Source of the DNA: Bacteroidales bacterium UBA3843
GTDB taxonomy: Bacteria > Bacteroidota > Bacteroidia > Bacteroidales > Paludibacteraceae
Direction: 5' to 3'
DNA: 64,000 nt
NCBI GenBank assembly: GCA_002392745.1
Contig: DGHR01000018.1
Location: 2,744-66,743, forward strand
Numbering within the stretch: the first letter of the stretch is position 1; every line of letters starts with the position of its first letter. The notes under the pieces are model-generated. The model was not told the DNA's origin, searched no databases, and was given only the letters and a program-made list of their open reading frames with translations. The position numbers and the translations under genes are program-made. This document shows, piece by piece, positions 27,387 through 36,340 of the stretch.

Positions 27387-29316
27387 AAGTCAGTTGGTTG
27401 TTAATCATGCGGGTGGTATATTGTTGGATATATGCTTTCAGATAACTCAGCATCGGTTCGGGAGCCAGAGATATGTCCATCGGCTGTTGCAAAAGCGGGT
27501 CGCTGACGTAGTTGTACAATGCTGTCACTTGGCGGCCGTCGAACTGCATCAGCAGGCTGTCGGACATAATCTGGAAGACCGGATTGTTGTAGCATACGGC
27601 ATACGGATGTGTCTTGGGCCGGGTCAGTGCATCCTCGCCAAAAGCGAAATACGGTCCGGTGTAGCCCACTGCTCCAAGCACGGATGGCATGATATCCGTC
27701 TGGCTGATGACGCCTTGCCGCTTTTCGGCGGGAAGCATCCCCGGACAGAAAAAGGCAATCGGCACTTCGTACAGGCCTTTGGCATTGGTATATTCCGGCA
27801 TACTCAACTGGTTGGTATGGTCGGCCGTCAAAACGAACAGTGTGTGGTCATACCATGGTTGGGTGCGCGCGAAATCGAAAAAGCGGCGCAAGGCATTGTC
27901 GCTGTAACCTATACATTGATGGATGGGTTGCGTACCCTGCGGGAAAACACCCTCATACCTCTCCGGCACACGGAATGGATGATGGCTTGAGGCCGTGAAT
28001 ACGGCTGTCATAAACGGCTCCGGCATGCTACTCATCGTCTGCGCATAGAACTGCAGAAATTCCTCATCCCAGATAGCCCATGTGCCGTCAAAATCCCTGC
28101 TCGCTTCCGGATATTCGTCCATCCCGTAGTAAGCATCAAATCCGGCACTGCGCGCGTATGCCTGAAAACCCATGGAACCGTTCGGTGCTCCATGGAAAAA
28201 TGCTGTCTCGTAACCGCAGGCTCCCAGACAGTCGGCTATCGAAGAGACGGCGTTGGTGGAATAGGGAGTGACTACGTACGGCTCTATCAGCATGGGAATG
28301 GAAGAGAGTACCGAGGGCATGGCATCTATACTTTTGCGACCCGATGCGAATGACCGGGTCCAGGTTACACTCTGCGCCAACAGACTGTCCAGAAACGGCG
28401 TGTAGCCACGGCTTTCATTATAGAATCCGATAAACTCACGGCTGAATGACTCCAGAATAAGCACCACCACATTCATTTTTGTCTTTTGCTCATTGTTCTG
28501 TGTCTGTCGTCCTTCATGTTCCGGAGTCATGATAGCGGTCATCTCCTCCTGTGTGTAGTAATGCGGGTCGGTATAGGTGCTTCCCTCCGTAGAACGCATC
28601 AGCGAGAAGGGCGTGTTCAGTACGAGCAGTGTCTCTTGCGGGCGATCGGTGTATTGCAGGGCGTTGCTCAATGTGATGGGACGAGTGTAAGCTCCGAAAC
28701 CGCCGCGGATACCGATAATAATGAAATAGACCGAGACAACAAATAGCACACTCTCCCACGTATAATACCACCATGTGGCGTGTTGCGCTGTCGTTTGTAT
28801 TTTGTATTCCCGGAATAACAAGACCAGCAAACCCATAGCCGCCAAAGCGAACAGTGTAACGTACCAATATTGCACAACACCCTGACAGAAAATAGAGACG
28901 AGGTTCCCGTCATGACTGAACTCATCGAAGAACGTGATAGTGGTGCGCCTGTCGGTAAATCGCACATATACCATGTCGATACAGTTGACGGCGATACCCA
29001 ACAGGTTGGGAAGGAGAAAGAACCATTTGGCTGCCGTTTGATAATACCGGTTTAGCCGCCATGTCTGAGGTAACGGTAAGAGCACCATCAACAGATATAC
29101 GCTGCTCAAATAGAGCACTGCCGTCAGGTCGAAACGCATACCCCCTAATAGCATCTCCCATAGGTGGGCACACGTTACATCGGGAAATAAATCGCGGCTG
29201 GTCAGGTAGAAAAACACACGCGTCAACGTGTATATGGCCATCACCAACAGCAAGTTGGTCACAGCCGCTATCCATGGATGGGATATATTATTTTTCCTGA
29301 CACTTTCCACTTTCAC
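27370..29316 (-). CDS. LTA synthase-like membrane sulfatase/phosphotransferase
   Basis: The 648-aa product has about five membrane helices in residues 15-210 and then an extracytoplasmic sulfatase-type domain (VVVLILESFSREFIGFYN, with the nucleophile region TRSFASGRKSIDAMPS and a metal-site motif LFVLTADHTNQ). This matches the LTA synthase/MdoB group, which moves glycerol- or ethanolamine-phosphate groups in the envelope. The substrate in this Gram-negative host is unknown. The start seems to be GTG (29314-29316), right where a heptamer array ends. Confidence 0.85.
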   Translation of the reverse strand: MKVESVRKNNISHPWIAAVTNLLLVMAIYTLTRVFFYLTSRDLFPDVTCAHLWEMLLGGMRFDLTAVLYLSSVYLLMVLLPLPQTWRLNRYYQTAAKWFFLLPNLLGIAVNCIDMVYVRFTDRRTTITFFDEFSHDGNLVSIFCQGVVQYWYVTLFALAAMGLLVLLFREYKIQTTAQHATWWYYTWESVLFVVSVYFIIIGIRGGFGAYTRPITLSNALQYTDRPQETLLVLNTPFSLMRSTEGSTYTDPHYYTQEEMTAIMTPEHEGRQTQNNEQKTKMNVVVLILESFSREFIGFYNESRGYTPFLDSLLAQSVTWTRSFASGRKSIDAMPSVLSSIPMLIEPYVVTPYSTNAVSSIADCLGACGYETAFFHGAPNGSMGFQAYARSAGFDAYYGMDEYPEASRDFDGTWAIWDEEFLQFYAQTMSSMPEPFMTAVFTASSHHPFRVPERYEGVFPQGTQPIHQCIGYSDNALRRFFDFARTQPWYDHTLFVLTADHTNQLSMPEYTNAKGLYEVPIAFFCPGMLPAEKRQGVISQTDIMPSVLGAVGYTGPYFAFGEDALTRPKTHPYAVCYNNPVFQIMSDSLLMQFDGRQVTALYNYVSDPLLQQPMDISLAPEPMLSYLKAYIQQYTTRMINNQLTYGSTD

Positions 29317-29367
29317 CTATAACCAATAACCAATAACCAATAACCTATAACCTATAACCTTTCACCT
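29311..29367 (-). repeat. GGTTATA/GGTTATT heptamer array between pth and the sulfatase gene
   Basis: On the minus strand about eight heptamers run from the pth stop codon to the GTG start; the first coding bases (GTGAAAG TGGAAAG) still follow the period. Confidence 0.8.
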
Positions 29368-29931
29368 TTACTTCCCATTAAACTGGTTCATGGTTCTGTC
29401 GATGCCTTGGAGACAGAACGAGGGAATAATCTCTGTTGTCACTTTGAGACGTTCGTCTATTTGTTTTTGTTCCTCGTCGGTCCATCTGCCGAGAACGAAG
29501 TTGATTTGTGCTCCGCGTGTGAACTCGTTGCCGATACCGAAACGCACGCGCGCGTACGCATCCGTTCCTAATACAGATTGTATGTTTCCCAATCCGTTGT
29601 GGCCTCCGTTGGAACCCTGTTTGCGGATGCGAATGGTGCCGAACGGCAGGTTGAGGTCGTCTACCATCACCAACATGTTTTCCACTGGAATCTTCTCTTG
29701 TTGCAACCAATACCGCACGGCATTGCCGCTGAGGTTCATATAGGTGCTTGGTTTCAACAATACCATCTCGGCACTCTTCACGCGGCATTTGGCGACAAAG
29801 CCGTAGCGTTTGTCCTGCCACTCGGCATTGACCGATTTCGCAAAAGCATCAATCATCATAAAGCCGATGTTGTGCCGGGTGCCGGCATACTCATCGCCTA
29901 TGTTTCCTAAACCGACTATGAGGAATTTCAT
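29368..29931 (-). CDS. pth: Peptidyl-tRNA hydrolase
   Basis: The 187-aa product has the Pth motifs: LIVGLGNIGDEYAGTRHNIGF with the catalytic His at about 20, KPSTYMNLSG, VMVDDLNLPFG and GSNGGHNGL. It frees tRNA from prematurely released peptidyl-tRNA. It follows the L25 gene, a common rplY-pth pair. Confidence 0.96.
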   Translation of the reverse strand: MKFLIVGLGNIGDEYAGTRHNIGFMMIDAFAKSVNAEWQDKRYGFVAKCRVKSAEMVLLKPSTYMNLSGNAVRYWLQQEKIPVENMLVMVDDLNLPFGTIRIRKQGSNGGHNGLGNIQSVLGTDAYARVRFGIGNEFTRGAQINFVLGRWTDEEQKQIDERLKVTTEIIPSFCLQGIDRTMNQFNGK

Positions 29932-30010
29932 TCCGTTATATTGTTAAAGAGTTAAAATGGTGCTACGCACGTTAAAAAATTAGGAGCGGGGCGTCAAACG
30001 CCTCGCCCCT

Positions 30011-30038
30011 TCGTACATCGTACATCCGTCCTTCATAC
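30011..30038. repeat. Four heptamers between rplY and pth
   Basis: TCGTACA, TCGTACA, TCCGTCC, TTCATAC; exactly 28 bp. It is related to the arrays inside the FAD oxidoreductase gene. Confidence 0.75.
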
Positions 30039-30044
30039 TTAGGC

Positions 30045-30602
30045 TTAAGCCTGTTTGCTCTGACGGGTAGCCTTAACTTCGGCAACGCATGCGTCTGCGG
30101 GGTTGACGAACTTCAGACCTTCTACCTTGACATCAGCAACGGCGATTTTCTTACCAAGACCGAGCTCGGTAACGTCAATGTTGATGCGGTCAGGGAATGC
30201 GGTGTAGATACCGCAGACTTTGAGTTTGCGCATGTCTTGAACCAGTTTACCACCGGCCTTAACACCCTCTGCCAAACCGTTCAGTTGAATAGGAATCTCA
30301 ACTACTACCGGCTTTTTCTCATCTACTGCCAGAAAGTCAATATGCAGTGTGTCGCCGCTAATCGGGTGGAACTGAAGCTCCTTGATGATAGCTTTGGTCT
30401 TGGTGTCACCGACTGTCAGATCAACAATCTGAGTGTCCGGGCTGTAAATCAACTTACGAACGTCTGCTGCGGCTACCGTAAAGGTGCAGTTCAGACCGCA
30501 ACCGTAAATGTTGCAGGGAATCAGTTCTTCTGCGCGAAGTGCCTTGGCGGCTTTCTTTCCGTACTCGCTACGCGGAGTACCTACTAATGCAAATTCTTTC
30601 AT
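30045..30602 (-). CDS. rplY: Ribosomal protein L25 (CTC form)
   Basis: The 185-aa product has the L25 5S rRNA-binding domain (about 1-90; YGKKAAKALRAEELIPCNIYG) followed by the TL5/CTC C-terminal domain (PVVVEIPIQLNGLAEGVKAG). It binds 5S rRNA in the large ribosomal subunit. The tRNA-Gln gene lies upstream on the same strand. Confidence 0.95.
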   Translation of the reverse strand: MKEFALVGTPRSEYGKKAAKALRAEELIPCNIYGCGLNCTFTVAAADVRKLIYSPDTQIVDLTVGDTKTKAIIKELQFHPISGDTLHIDFLAVDEKKPVVVEIPIQLNGLAEGVKAGGKLVQDMRKLKVCGIYTAFPDRINIDVTELGLGKKIAVADVKVEGLKFVNPADACVAEVKATRQSKQA

Positions 30603-30660
30603 TTTATTAAAATGTGTTACTCAATATGGGGCAGTAATGCTCAGCCTTGCATTTCCTCAA

Positions 30661-30690
30661 TCCCTCTTAGGAAAAGGACGGGGAGGCTTT
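30661..30690. repeat. Family E element upstream of rplY
   Basis: Read on the minus strand it contains CCTCCCCGTC and TTTTCCT blocks that recur, one base apart, inside recF at 45067-45096. Confidence 0.55.
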
Positions 30691-30737
30691 TTTTGTGTGG
30701 CTGCCCGTATCCCATCACACGAACCCCCTTTTCATTA

Positions 30738-30776
30738 AATTCCCTCCCTTGTGGGGAGGGACAGGGTGGGGGTAAT
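30738..30776. repeat. Family E element after tRNA-Gln
   Basis: CCCTCCC and GGGGAGGG form a hairpin directly downstream of the tRNA (minus strand), so it may serve as its terminator or processing signal. Confidence 0.6.
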
Positions 30777-30783
30777 CCCTTTG

Positions 30784-30854
30784 TTGTCCACCGAGGAGTC
30801 GAACCTCGCTTCTCGGAACCAAAATCCGGTGTAATACCGATATACGAGTGGACA
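30784..30854 (-). tRNA. tRNA-Gln (anticodon TTG)
   Basis: On the minus strand the acceptor arm TGTCCAC pairs with GTGGACA (7 bp), the T arm is CGAGG-TTCGACT-CCTCG, and the anticodon loop TTTTGGT within CCGGA/TCCG gives TTG, reading CAA. The D stem is short. CCA is not encoded. Confidence 0.88.
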
Positions 30855-30907
30855 AAACCGGTCGCTTTTTATCCGGTCAGTATATACCTTCCGATGAAAA
30901 GCGGGTG

Positions 30908-30939
30908 CAAAGGTACTGCTTTTTTTTGAATTGACCAAA
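30908..30939 (-). promoter_or_regulatory. Promoter of tRNA-Gln
   Basis: TTTG (30936-30939), 20-nt spacer, TACCTTTG (30908-30915) on the minus strand. It could also drive rplY-pth. Confidence 0.8.
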
Positions 30940-30976
30940 TTTTACAGTGCTATTTTGCACTTTTTTTTACTTTTTC

Positions 30977-32275
30977 TTATTTTGCGACCACCAAATAGTA
31001 ATTTTTCTTGCCTTTTTGGAAGAGGAGGTATTTGCCGTTGAGGAGGGCGGCGTCGGTGATGGGCGTTTGCGGGTCGGTCAGTTTTTCTTTGTTCATTGAG
31101 AAACCGTTCGCCTGAATCATCTTGCGTGCCTCGCCTTTGGAAGGGAATATCTGTGTGGCCTCGGCCAGCAGGTCAAGCGGAGGAATACCGTCTTTCAGGT
31201 CGCGGAGACTTATCTCGTAGCGCTCTACACCTTCAAAAACCTGCAGGAATGTCTCTTCATCCAATGCGCGCAGCGCATCTGCAGTAGCGTTGCCGAATAA
31301 TATATTGCTTGCCTCCACTGCGGCATTGTAGTCCGCCTCGGAGTGCACCATGCATGTGACTTCTTTCGCCAGCCGTTTCTGCAATGTACGCAAGTGCGGA
31401 GCCTGGTCGTGCTCGGCGATAAGTGCCTCTATTTCCTCACGGCTCAGACTCGTGAATATCTTAATGTAACGCTTTGCATCGTCATCGCTCACGTTCATCC
31501 AGAACTGGTAGAATTTATAGGGACTTGTGTATTTCTTGCTCAACCATACATTGCCGCTCTCAGTCTTTCCGAACTTGCCTCCGTCGGCTTTGGTAATCAG
31601 CGGGCATGTCAGTGCATAAGCCTCATTGCCCGTAATCTTCTTAATCAGCTCTGTACCGGTGGTGATGTTTCCCCATTGGTCCGAACCGCCCATCTGTAAT
31701 TTGCAGTTTTTGTGCTCGTTCAGATAAACGAAATCATAGCCCTGAAGCAGCTGGTAGGTAAACTCGGTGAACGACATTCCCTGGCTGAACTCGCCGTTGA
31801 AACGTTTCTTTACGGAGTCCTTTGCCATCATGTAGTTGACGGTAATCAGTTTGCCGATGTTACGCGCGAAATCCAGGAAGGTGTAGTCCTTCATCCAATC
31901 GTAGTTATTCACCAATTCGGCGGCATTAGGCTCATTGCTGTTAAAATCCAGGAAGTGTTCCAGCTGCTCGCGGATACACTGTACATTATGGCGAAGTGTC
32001 TCTTCTGTCAGCAGGTTGCGTTCGGCGCTCTTACCGCTCGGGTCGCCAATCATACCTGTGGCACCGCCCAACAAGGCAATCGGCTTGTGACCGCAAGCCT
32101 GCAGGTGGCGTAACATCATTATTCCGCACAAGTGACCTATATGTAGGCTGTCTGCTGTCGGGTCTATTCCTACATACGCGGTTGTCACTTCCTTCATTAG
32201 TTGTTCTTCTGTACCCGGCATGATGTCTTGGAGCATGCCTCTCCAACGCAATTCTTCAACGAAATTTTTTGTCAT
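30977..32275 (-). CDS. tyrS: Tyrosyl-tRNA synthetase
   Basis: The start at 32275 (MTKNFVEELRWRGML) is chosen because a strong promoter lies between it and the further upstream in-frame ATG. The 432-aa product has the class I HIGH-like motif (HIGHLCGIMML), tyrosine-binding residues in QGYDFVYL and MGGSDQWGN, the KMSKS-like KFGKTESGN and a C-terminal S4-type domain (ARKMIQANGFSMN). It charges tRNA-Tyr. Confidence 0.96.
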   Translation of the reverse strand: MTKNFVEELRWRGMLQDIMPGTEEQLMKEVTTAYVGIDPTADSLHIGHLCGIMMLRHLQACGHKPIALLGGATGMIGDPSGKSAERNLLTEETLRHNVQCIREQLEHFLDFNSNEPNAAELVNNYDWMKDYTFLDFARNIGKLITVNYMMAKDSVKKRFNGEFSQGMSFTEFTYQLLQGYDFVYLNEHKNCKLQMGGSDQWGNITTGTELIKKITGNEAYALTCPLITKADGGKFGKTESGNVWLSKKYTSPYKFYQFWMNVSDDDAKRYIKIFTSLSREEIEALIAEHDQAPHLRTLQKRLAKEVTCMVHSEADYNAAVEASNILFGNATADALRALDEETFLQVFEGVERYEISLRDLKDGIPPLDLLAEATQIFPSKGEARKMIQANGFSMNKEKLTDPQTPITDAALLNGKYLLFQKGKKNYYLVVAK

Positions 32276-32304
32276 CGGTTCTGTGTGATTGTGAAAAAAC
32301 GGCG

Positions 32305-32336
32305 CAAAGTTACGACTTTTTTGTAACATATGCAAA
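32305..32336 (-). promoter_or_regulatory. tyrS promoter
   Basis: TTTG (32333-32336), 20-nt spacer, TAACTTTG (32305-32312) on the minus strand. Confidence 0.85.
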
Positions 32337-32377
32337 TCTTTTCATGTATAATTTTTTTTGCTGTGACATGAATAGTT

Positions 32378-32393
32378 TGGCACGGCTTTTGCT
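32378..32393 (+). promoter_or_regulatory. Near-perfect sigma-54 promoter (-24/-12)
   Basis: TGGCACG (32378-32384), four bases, TTGCT (32389-32393). GG at 32379-32380 and GC at 32391-32392 are 12 apart, as required. No TAnnTTTG element is near on this strand. Confidence 0.65.
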
Positions 32394-32403
32394 ATCTTAT
32401 AGG

Positions 32404-32497
32404 TGAGAGTAAAGAAACACTAGTAAATAGTGAATAAATAAAGATTGTTTGTTATATGGGAAAGGGTTCGTCGGGAGACGAGCCCTTTTCGTCTTTT
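32404..32497 (+). ncRNA. Candidate sigma-54-dependent small RNA
   Basis: From the predicted start (about 32404) to a terminator there are about 90 nt without a convincing gene. It has a small hairpin (CACTA/TAGTG, 32418-32432), an A-rich single-stranded stretch, and a terminal hairpin whose 12-bp stem (32461-32472 with 32477-32488) has one G-T pair and is followed by a T-rich tail. The tail fits plus-strand termination better than termination of the convergent minus-strand gene. A 29-codon frame from the ATG at 32455 lacks a ribosome-binding site. Confidence 0.5.
32461..32497 (+). terminator. Terminator of the candidate small RNA
   Basis: AAAGGGTTCGTC and GACGAGCCCTTT around GGGA, then TTCGTCTTTT. 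Confidence 0.7.
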
Positions 32498-32509
32498 ATG
32501 TTGTATGTA

Positions 32510-33835
32510 TCAATTCTCGATTTTCTTATACTTTCCCTCGATTAGCAACATGCCCGGCAAAATCTCTCCTCCCGCTGTTTTTTGGAACGTGGTGTAGGGC
32601 AGTGTCGCTCCGTCAGCTTCTTCCAATACGGCGTTGTAGCGGTTGTCCCATACCTTGCCTTTGACGGCTTTGACAGTGGCAATATAGCGGTAGGAAGTCT
32701 TTCCTGTCTTTGGGTTCAGCACGCGCTCCACCACTTGGAATTTGCTGCCGTCCGTAATTCCCTCTTTCATTCCTATCTTGGCGGCGTAGCCCTCTATTTT
32801 GCCACGTTGGTTGGTCAGCACCTTGTAAACGGGAGTCTTGACTTTGAAATCTTCGTATTGCTTGGCCAGCGCGACAATGTTTTTGTCCATTGATCTGGCG
32901 CAAATAGTACGTACCAGTTCTGTCCGGGAGTATTTGCCCTTGAGCACGGATTTCTTGTCGAATTCATACTCATGCGCTACATACTGCATCTTGTAAGTGG
33001 AGTGATCGTTTACGAAGGCCTTCAGTTTCTCCGGATCCGGATGGTCTGTGTAGTGTTGCGTATAGAAGATAGCCGCTACCGAGTCATTCCAGACCAATCG
33101 GTACAGGTATGAATGGGTTTTTACTTTGAACCCGGTGAAACTGTCTGCGATGGCTCCGGCCGTCTTGGCCAGATCTTGTCCTGTTTTGCCTCCTGTGAAT
33201 GCATCGAACAATCCGCCGATAACTCCTATCGCTGTCTTGGCTGCGGCTGCTTCCTGCTCCGCCGTGACATAGGTGATGTCGTTAACAAGTACGAAACTCT
33301 GGCCCAGCAACTCTTCTCCTGCATCGCTCAGAGTGGCCAATCCGCGAGTGGTCTGAAGCGCCACGGCTACGTCCACATCCGTCGCATTGTATTGTCCGCG
33401 AGCCTGGATAAGCTGTGTGTCGAAACATGCATCGTCGGTCGTCTTCCCATGCAAGTTAAACCATTTGGCTACCATCCATTTGGCTACCTCTGCATTGTTC
33501 AGCAACTGTTCGGTGTGCAGGGCGTTGGCCTTGAGCTCGGAAGCAGTTAACTGGTGACCGTAGGTGGCTTTGTAATAGCCGTTATCGCGGCGTTTGACAT
33601 TCTCAATCTGGCTGTTGTCTATGATGCGCAGACCAACGTTGTGGTCGTCATACTTGTCCGGAATAGGCAGCGAATCAAAGGCTTTTTGTATCTCGCCGCC
33701 GAACTCATCCTCTGGGTGGTAGACAAGCATCATAGCCAACGCATTGCGTCGGTAGGCTAACTCGTCGGAATGGGTCTGGGCACATACGCCAAGACCTATT
33801 CCGACGAGTAAGATTACGGTTAGAATTCGTCTCAT
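32510..33835 (-). CDS. Secreted protein of unknown function (last gene of the envelope operon)
   Basis: The start at 33835 (MRRILTVILLVGIGLGVCAQ) gives a clean signal peptide and overlaps the stop of the preceding gene (ATGA). The 441-aa product has no family I can name. A stretch near residues 190-225 (AIGVIGGLFDAFTGGKTGQDLAKTAGA cannot be a membrane helix with certainty) is small-residue-rich. It is the fifth gene of an operon of secreted proteins that starts at 36838. Confidence 0.75.
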   Translation of the reverse strand: MRRILTVILLVGIGLGVCAQTHSDELAYRRNALAMMLVYHPEDEFGGEIQKAFDSLPIPDKYDDHNVGLRIIDNSQIENVKRRDNGYYKATYGHQLTASELKANALHTEQLLNNAEVAKWMVAKWFNLHGKTTDDACFDTQLIQARGQYNATDVDVAVALQTTRGLATLSDAGEELLGQSFVLVNDITYVTAEQEAAAAKTAIGVIGGLFDAFTGGKTGQDLAKTAGAIADSFTGFKVKTHSYLYRLVWNDSVAAIFYTQHYTDHPDPEKLKAFVNDHSTYKMQYVAHEYEFDKKSVLKGKYSRTELVRTICARSMDKNIVALAKQYEDFKVKTPVYKVLTNQRGKIEGYAAKIGMKEGITDGSKFQVVERVLNPKTGKTSYRYIATVKAVKGKVWDNRYNAVLEEADGATLPYTTFQKTAGGEILPGMLLIEGKYKKIEN

Positions 33836-34770
33836 AGAATTCCGCGGACAAACTCGATGGTAGTGGTATTGGAGGGTTGGTGAGCACCAAAAGCTACACC
33901 TATATCGCGCATGGAAGAAATACGCTGACGCTCCAAATCTACTCCGTCCTGATATTTCTTCATCTCGAATTTCCAATCATCCAGCACTTTCCCTTTGATT
34001 TCTTGGTACAATGCCATCGCCTCGTCGTAGCAACCGGCATCGGGCAAGATGTTCGCCAGATATGCACCGGCGGCATATGCGCCCGCTTTGTTCTGCTCTG
34101 CCGCCCATGCCTGACGAGCAGCTGCCAGATTAATGTTGCACGCGTTGTCTATATACTGTTGGTATATATCCAGTCCTGCAGCCAGTGCCGCGTCGTAACT
34201 CTTGCATTGTTGGGGAATCAGACAAACGATGTATAGTGCCTCTTCGTATTTCTTCTGCTTTGCCAGGAACTGCGCTTTCTTAATCAGTTGCGCTGCCTCA
34301 TGGTCATAATAATTGATGATTTTCTGCTTGCCGTCCTCAATGAATTTGGTCAACTCGGGGCTTTGCAGCGGCATGTGGCTGATGGCATTCATGTAGCATT
34401 TGGTCTCCGTCTCGCCCAGACCGCGTACTGTCATGCTTGTGCTGGAGAAGATGGTCTTTGCATATGCATCCACGATGTAGAGGTTCATCTCCATTTTCTC
34501 GGCAATCTTTGCCGGAGGGCCGGGGATGACATCTTTGTCCAGAGGAGAGGTGGTGACCGTTAGGATGAACTGTCCCGCATAATCCATTCCGGCAATGCCG
34601 TTGCGGGTAAGTAACTGGGTCAGTTTGTTCTCAATCAGGGCTTTGGCTCCGGAGGGGAATGTCTCGGTGTCATCACCTGCCATGACTGCGATGGGCAGAA
34701 AAGTGGTCTCTGCGGCAAGTATCGTTGCGCTCATCAGCGCTGCTGCGATAAATGAATATACTCGTTTCAT
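33832..34770 (-). CDS. Secreted protein of unknown function, possibly CsgG/LpoB-like
   Basis: The 312-aa product has a signal peptide (..MSATILA-AE) and begins its mature part with FLPIAVMAGDDTETFPSGAKALIENKLTQLL written in part here: a beta strand followed by a helix rich in Ala/Leu, which recalls CsgG/LpoB-type folds. This is only a resemblance. The C-terminal half is helical with TPR-like spacing. It overlaps the next gene by 4 bp. Confidence 0.7.
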   Translation of the reverse strand: MKRVYSFIAAALMSATILAAETTFLPIAVMAGDDTETFPSGAKALIENKLTQLLTRNGIAGMDYAGQFILTVTTSPLDKDVIPGPPAKIAEKMEMNLYIVDAYAKTIFSSTSMTVRGLGETETKCYMNAISHMPLQSPELTKFIEDGKQKIINYYDHEAAQLIKKAQFLAKQKKYEEALYIVCLIPQQCKSYDAALAAGLDIYQQYIDNACNINLAAARQAWAAEQNKAGAYAAGAYLANILPDAGCYDEAMALYQEIKGKVLDDWKFEMKKYQDGVDLERQRISSMRDIGVAFGAHQPSNTTTIEFVRGIL

Positions 34771-34777
34771 AACAATC

Positions 34778-34813
34778 TAAATGGTAAATGGTAAATAACT
34801 AAATAGTAAATGC
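34778..34813. repeat. Heptamer array TAAATGG between operon genes
   Basis: TAAATGG, TAAATGG, TAAATAA(C), TAAATAG, TAAATGC fill the gap after the DUF6175-like gene. Confidence 0.7.
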
Positions 34814-34815
34814 CT

Positions 34816-35766
34816 TTACTTTTCTCCTAAGATAATCACCGCTCTGCCTAAACCTTTTACCAGCACTTTGGCAGGGATGTTATACGGCTCTTTTTTGAGC
34901 ATCTTGGTTAACTGTTTGGCAAATCCGTTAGCATCGATGGCACGACCGCGCTCATCGTATACGGGAATGCGTACCTGGGTGAAGTTGGCTACGTTCTCGC
35001 TGGCGTACGGCATGGAGAAGCGGCCTTGTATGGTGTTGACTTGCAGCCAGTTGTTGATGATGTCTATCAACTCCTCACCGTTGTATTCTGTCTCCAAATC
35101 TATCCCGGCGGCGTTGTTGGCAAAGACTTTGATGTCCAGACTGACCTCACGTCCTATTGTCTGCATTTCGCTGAAATGGTCCATCAAACGGTTGTTGAAA
35201 TTGTCCATGTTGGCCACAATCGCTTCCTCCAGCAGCACATCTACATCCGCGGAGAGAGACGGCGCTCCTGTGCCGCTGGCTGCTCCAATCGATTTGCTGG
35301 TATAGGCGTCGCGGGCTTCCAGTATATATGCCAGCGAATGTTTCGGACCGAAGTCTTTCACTTCCCAGCTGAGTTCCAATATTATGTCGCATTTGGCAGT
35401 ACGGGCGACTTCGTCCAACGGACTCTCGGCCAACTCGTTGCCGGCTTTGCTTATCGTCATGTTGTCCTCCATTCGGCGTTGCTCCAGGTTCTTTATCGTC
35501 TGTTCCAGACTCTGTAGCGGGAACTGGCGCTCGGCCATCAGGTCGTTCAGTTTGGCTATCGCCATCTTCAGGCCCATGTTTTCTTGCAGGGCTTGTTTGT
35601 AGTTGGGCACTTTGACGGTGGTCCCCATGTTCTCCACTTCTGTGTAATAGCCGTTGGTGATGCACCATACATCCGATGGGATTACCATCAGCTCCGGTTT
35701 CTTGATCTGCGCGCTCGCTACCAGTGCCACCAGTGCTAACGCAAGCGTAAATATTGACTTTTTCAT
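34816..35766 (-). CDS. DUF6175-like secreted protein
   Basis: The start at 35766 gives a signal peptide (MKKSIFTLALALVALVASAQ). The 316-aa product opens with KPELMVIPSDVWCITNGY, which I associate with the Bacteroidetes family DUF6175, and includes a conserved-looking segment CDIILELSWEVKDFGPKHS. Function unknown; probably periplasmic. It is the third gene of the five-gene operon. Confidence 0.7.
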   Translation of the reverse strand: MKKSIFTLALALVALVASAQIKKPELMVIPSDVWCITNGYYTEVENMGTTVKVPNYKQALQENMGLKMAIAKLNDLMAERQFPLQSLEQTIKNLEQRRMEDNMTISKAGNELAESPLDEVARTAKCDIILELSWEVKDFGPKHSLAYILEARDAYTSKSIGAASGTGAPSLSADVDVLLEEAIVANMDNFNNRLMDHFSEMQTIGREVSLDIKVFANNAAGIDLETEYNGEELIDIINNWLQVNTIQGRFSMPYASENVANFTQVRIPVYDERGRAIDANGFAKQLTKMLKKEPYNIPAKVLVKGLGRAVIILGEK

Positions 35767-35808
35767 AATTCTCCAAATAATTAAATAAATGACCAAATGG
35801 TAAATATC

Positions 35809-36303
35809 TTAGTATCTCCCTTCCTCGGGAATAATACCATCTGCCTGGAGCCGTGTCTTGAGCGCAGCGCGGTCGACAGTAACAGTCACGGTTCCGACCG
35901 TCTGAGAAGAGGTGCGTTCGTAGCGGGTAGAGCCGGAGCGTTTGTCCTTCAGCCTGGCATATTTGGTCCATTCACCGCCGTCGCGGAAAAAGATACGGAA
36001 ATAGTCTTCGTATTTCTCACGGGCGTTCATGTCGAAACAAAGCGGTTTCAGGTCTGCCACACTGCTGCTGGCTGATTTGACGCCGTCAAAGATGACTTCC
36101 TCAACGGCTTTGCGTTGTGCGTCATCAAAAATCAGCGAAGCGTTGCGCGACCGCACTTGCGTACGGATAACGAATGTGCCGTCATAGTTAACACTCAGCA
36201 GTTGGCTCGGCTTGTCGTAATAGGCCTGAGAACGTTTAGCGCCGCATCCGGCTAAAGATAGTACAAGAGTACAAAGTACGATGTACAAAATAGTTTTTTT
36301 CAT
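35809..36303 (-). CDS. Small lipoprotein, paralogue of the next upstream gene
   Basis: The 164-aa product has a lipoprotein signal (LVLSLAGC, Cys at 20). Its body and C-terminal end (VTVTVDRAALKTRLQADGII) match the 165-aa protein encoded just upstream (VTVSVRKDDLRKALEAAGII), so the two are diverged duplicates. The layout recalls LPP20/FlgO-type lipoproteins, as a suggestion only. Part of the signal-peptide coding sequence (36260-36288) is a heptamer array. Confidence 0.75.
   Translation of the reverse strand: MKKTILYIVLCTLVLSLAGCGAKRSQAYYDKPSQLLSVNYDGTFVIRTQVRSRNASLIFDDAQRKAVEEVIFDGVKSASSSVADLKPLCFDMNAREKYEDYFRIFFRDGGEWTKYARLKDKRSGSTRYERTSSQTVGTVTVTVDRAALKTRLQADGIIPEEGRY
36260..36288 (-). 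repeat. Heptamer array inside a signal-peptide coding region
   Basis: AGTACAA, GAGTACAA, AGTACGA, TGTACAA. It shares 13 bases (36274-36286) with the array in the FAD oxidoreductase gene. Confidence 0.65.
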
Positions 36304-36340
36304 AATTCTCTATGTGATTAAGTGACCCAATGGCAAATGA

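Noticed and set aside
32461..32497. Terminator of the minus-strand gene ending at 32510
   Set aside because: On the minus strand no T run follows the stem; the T tail is on the plus strand.
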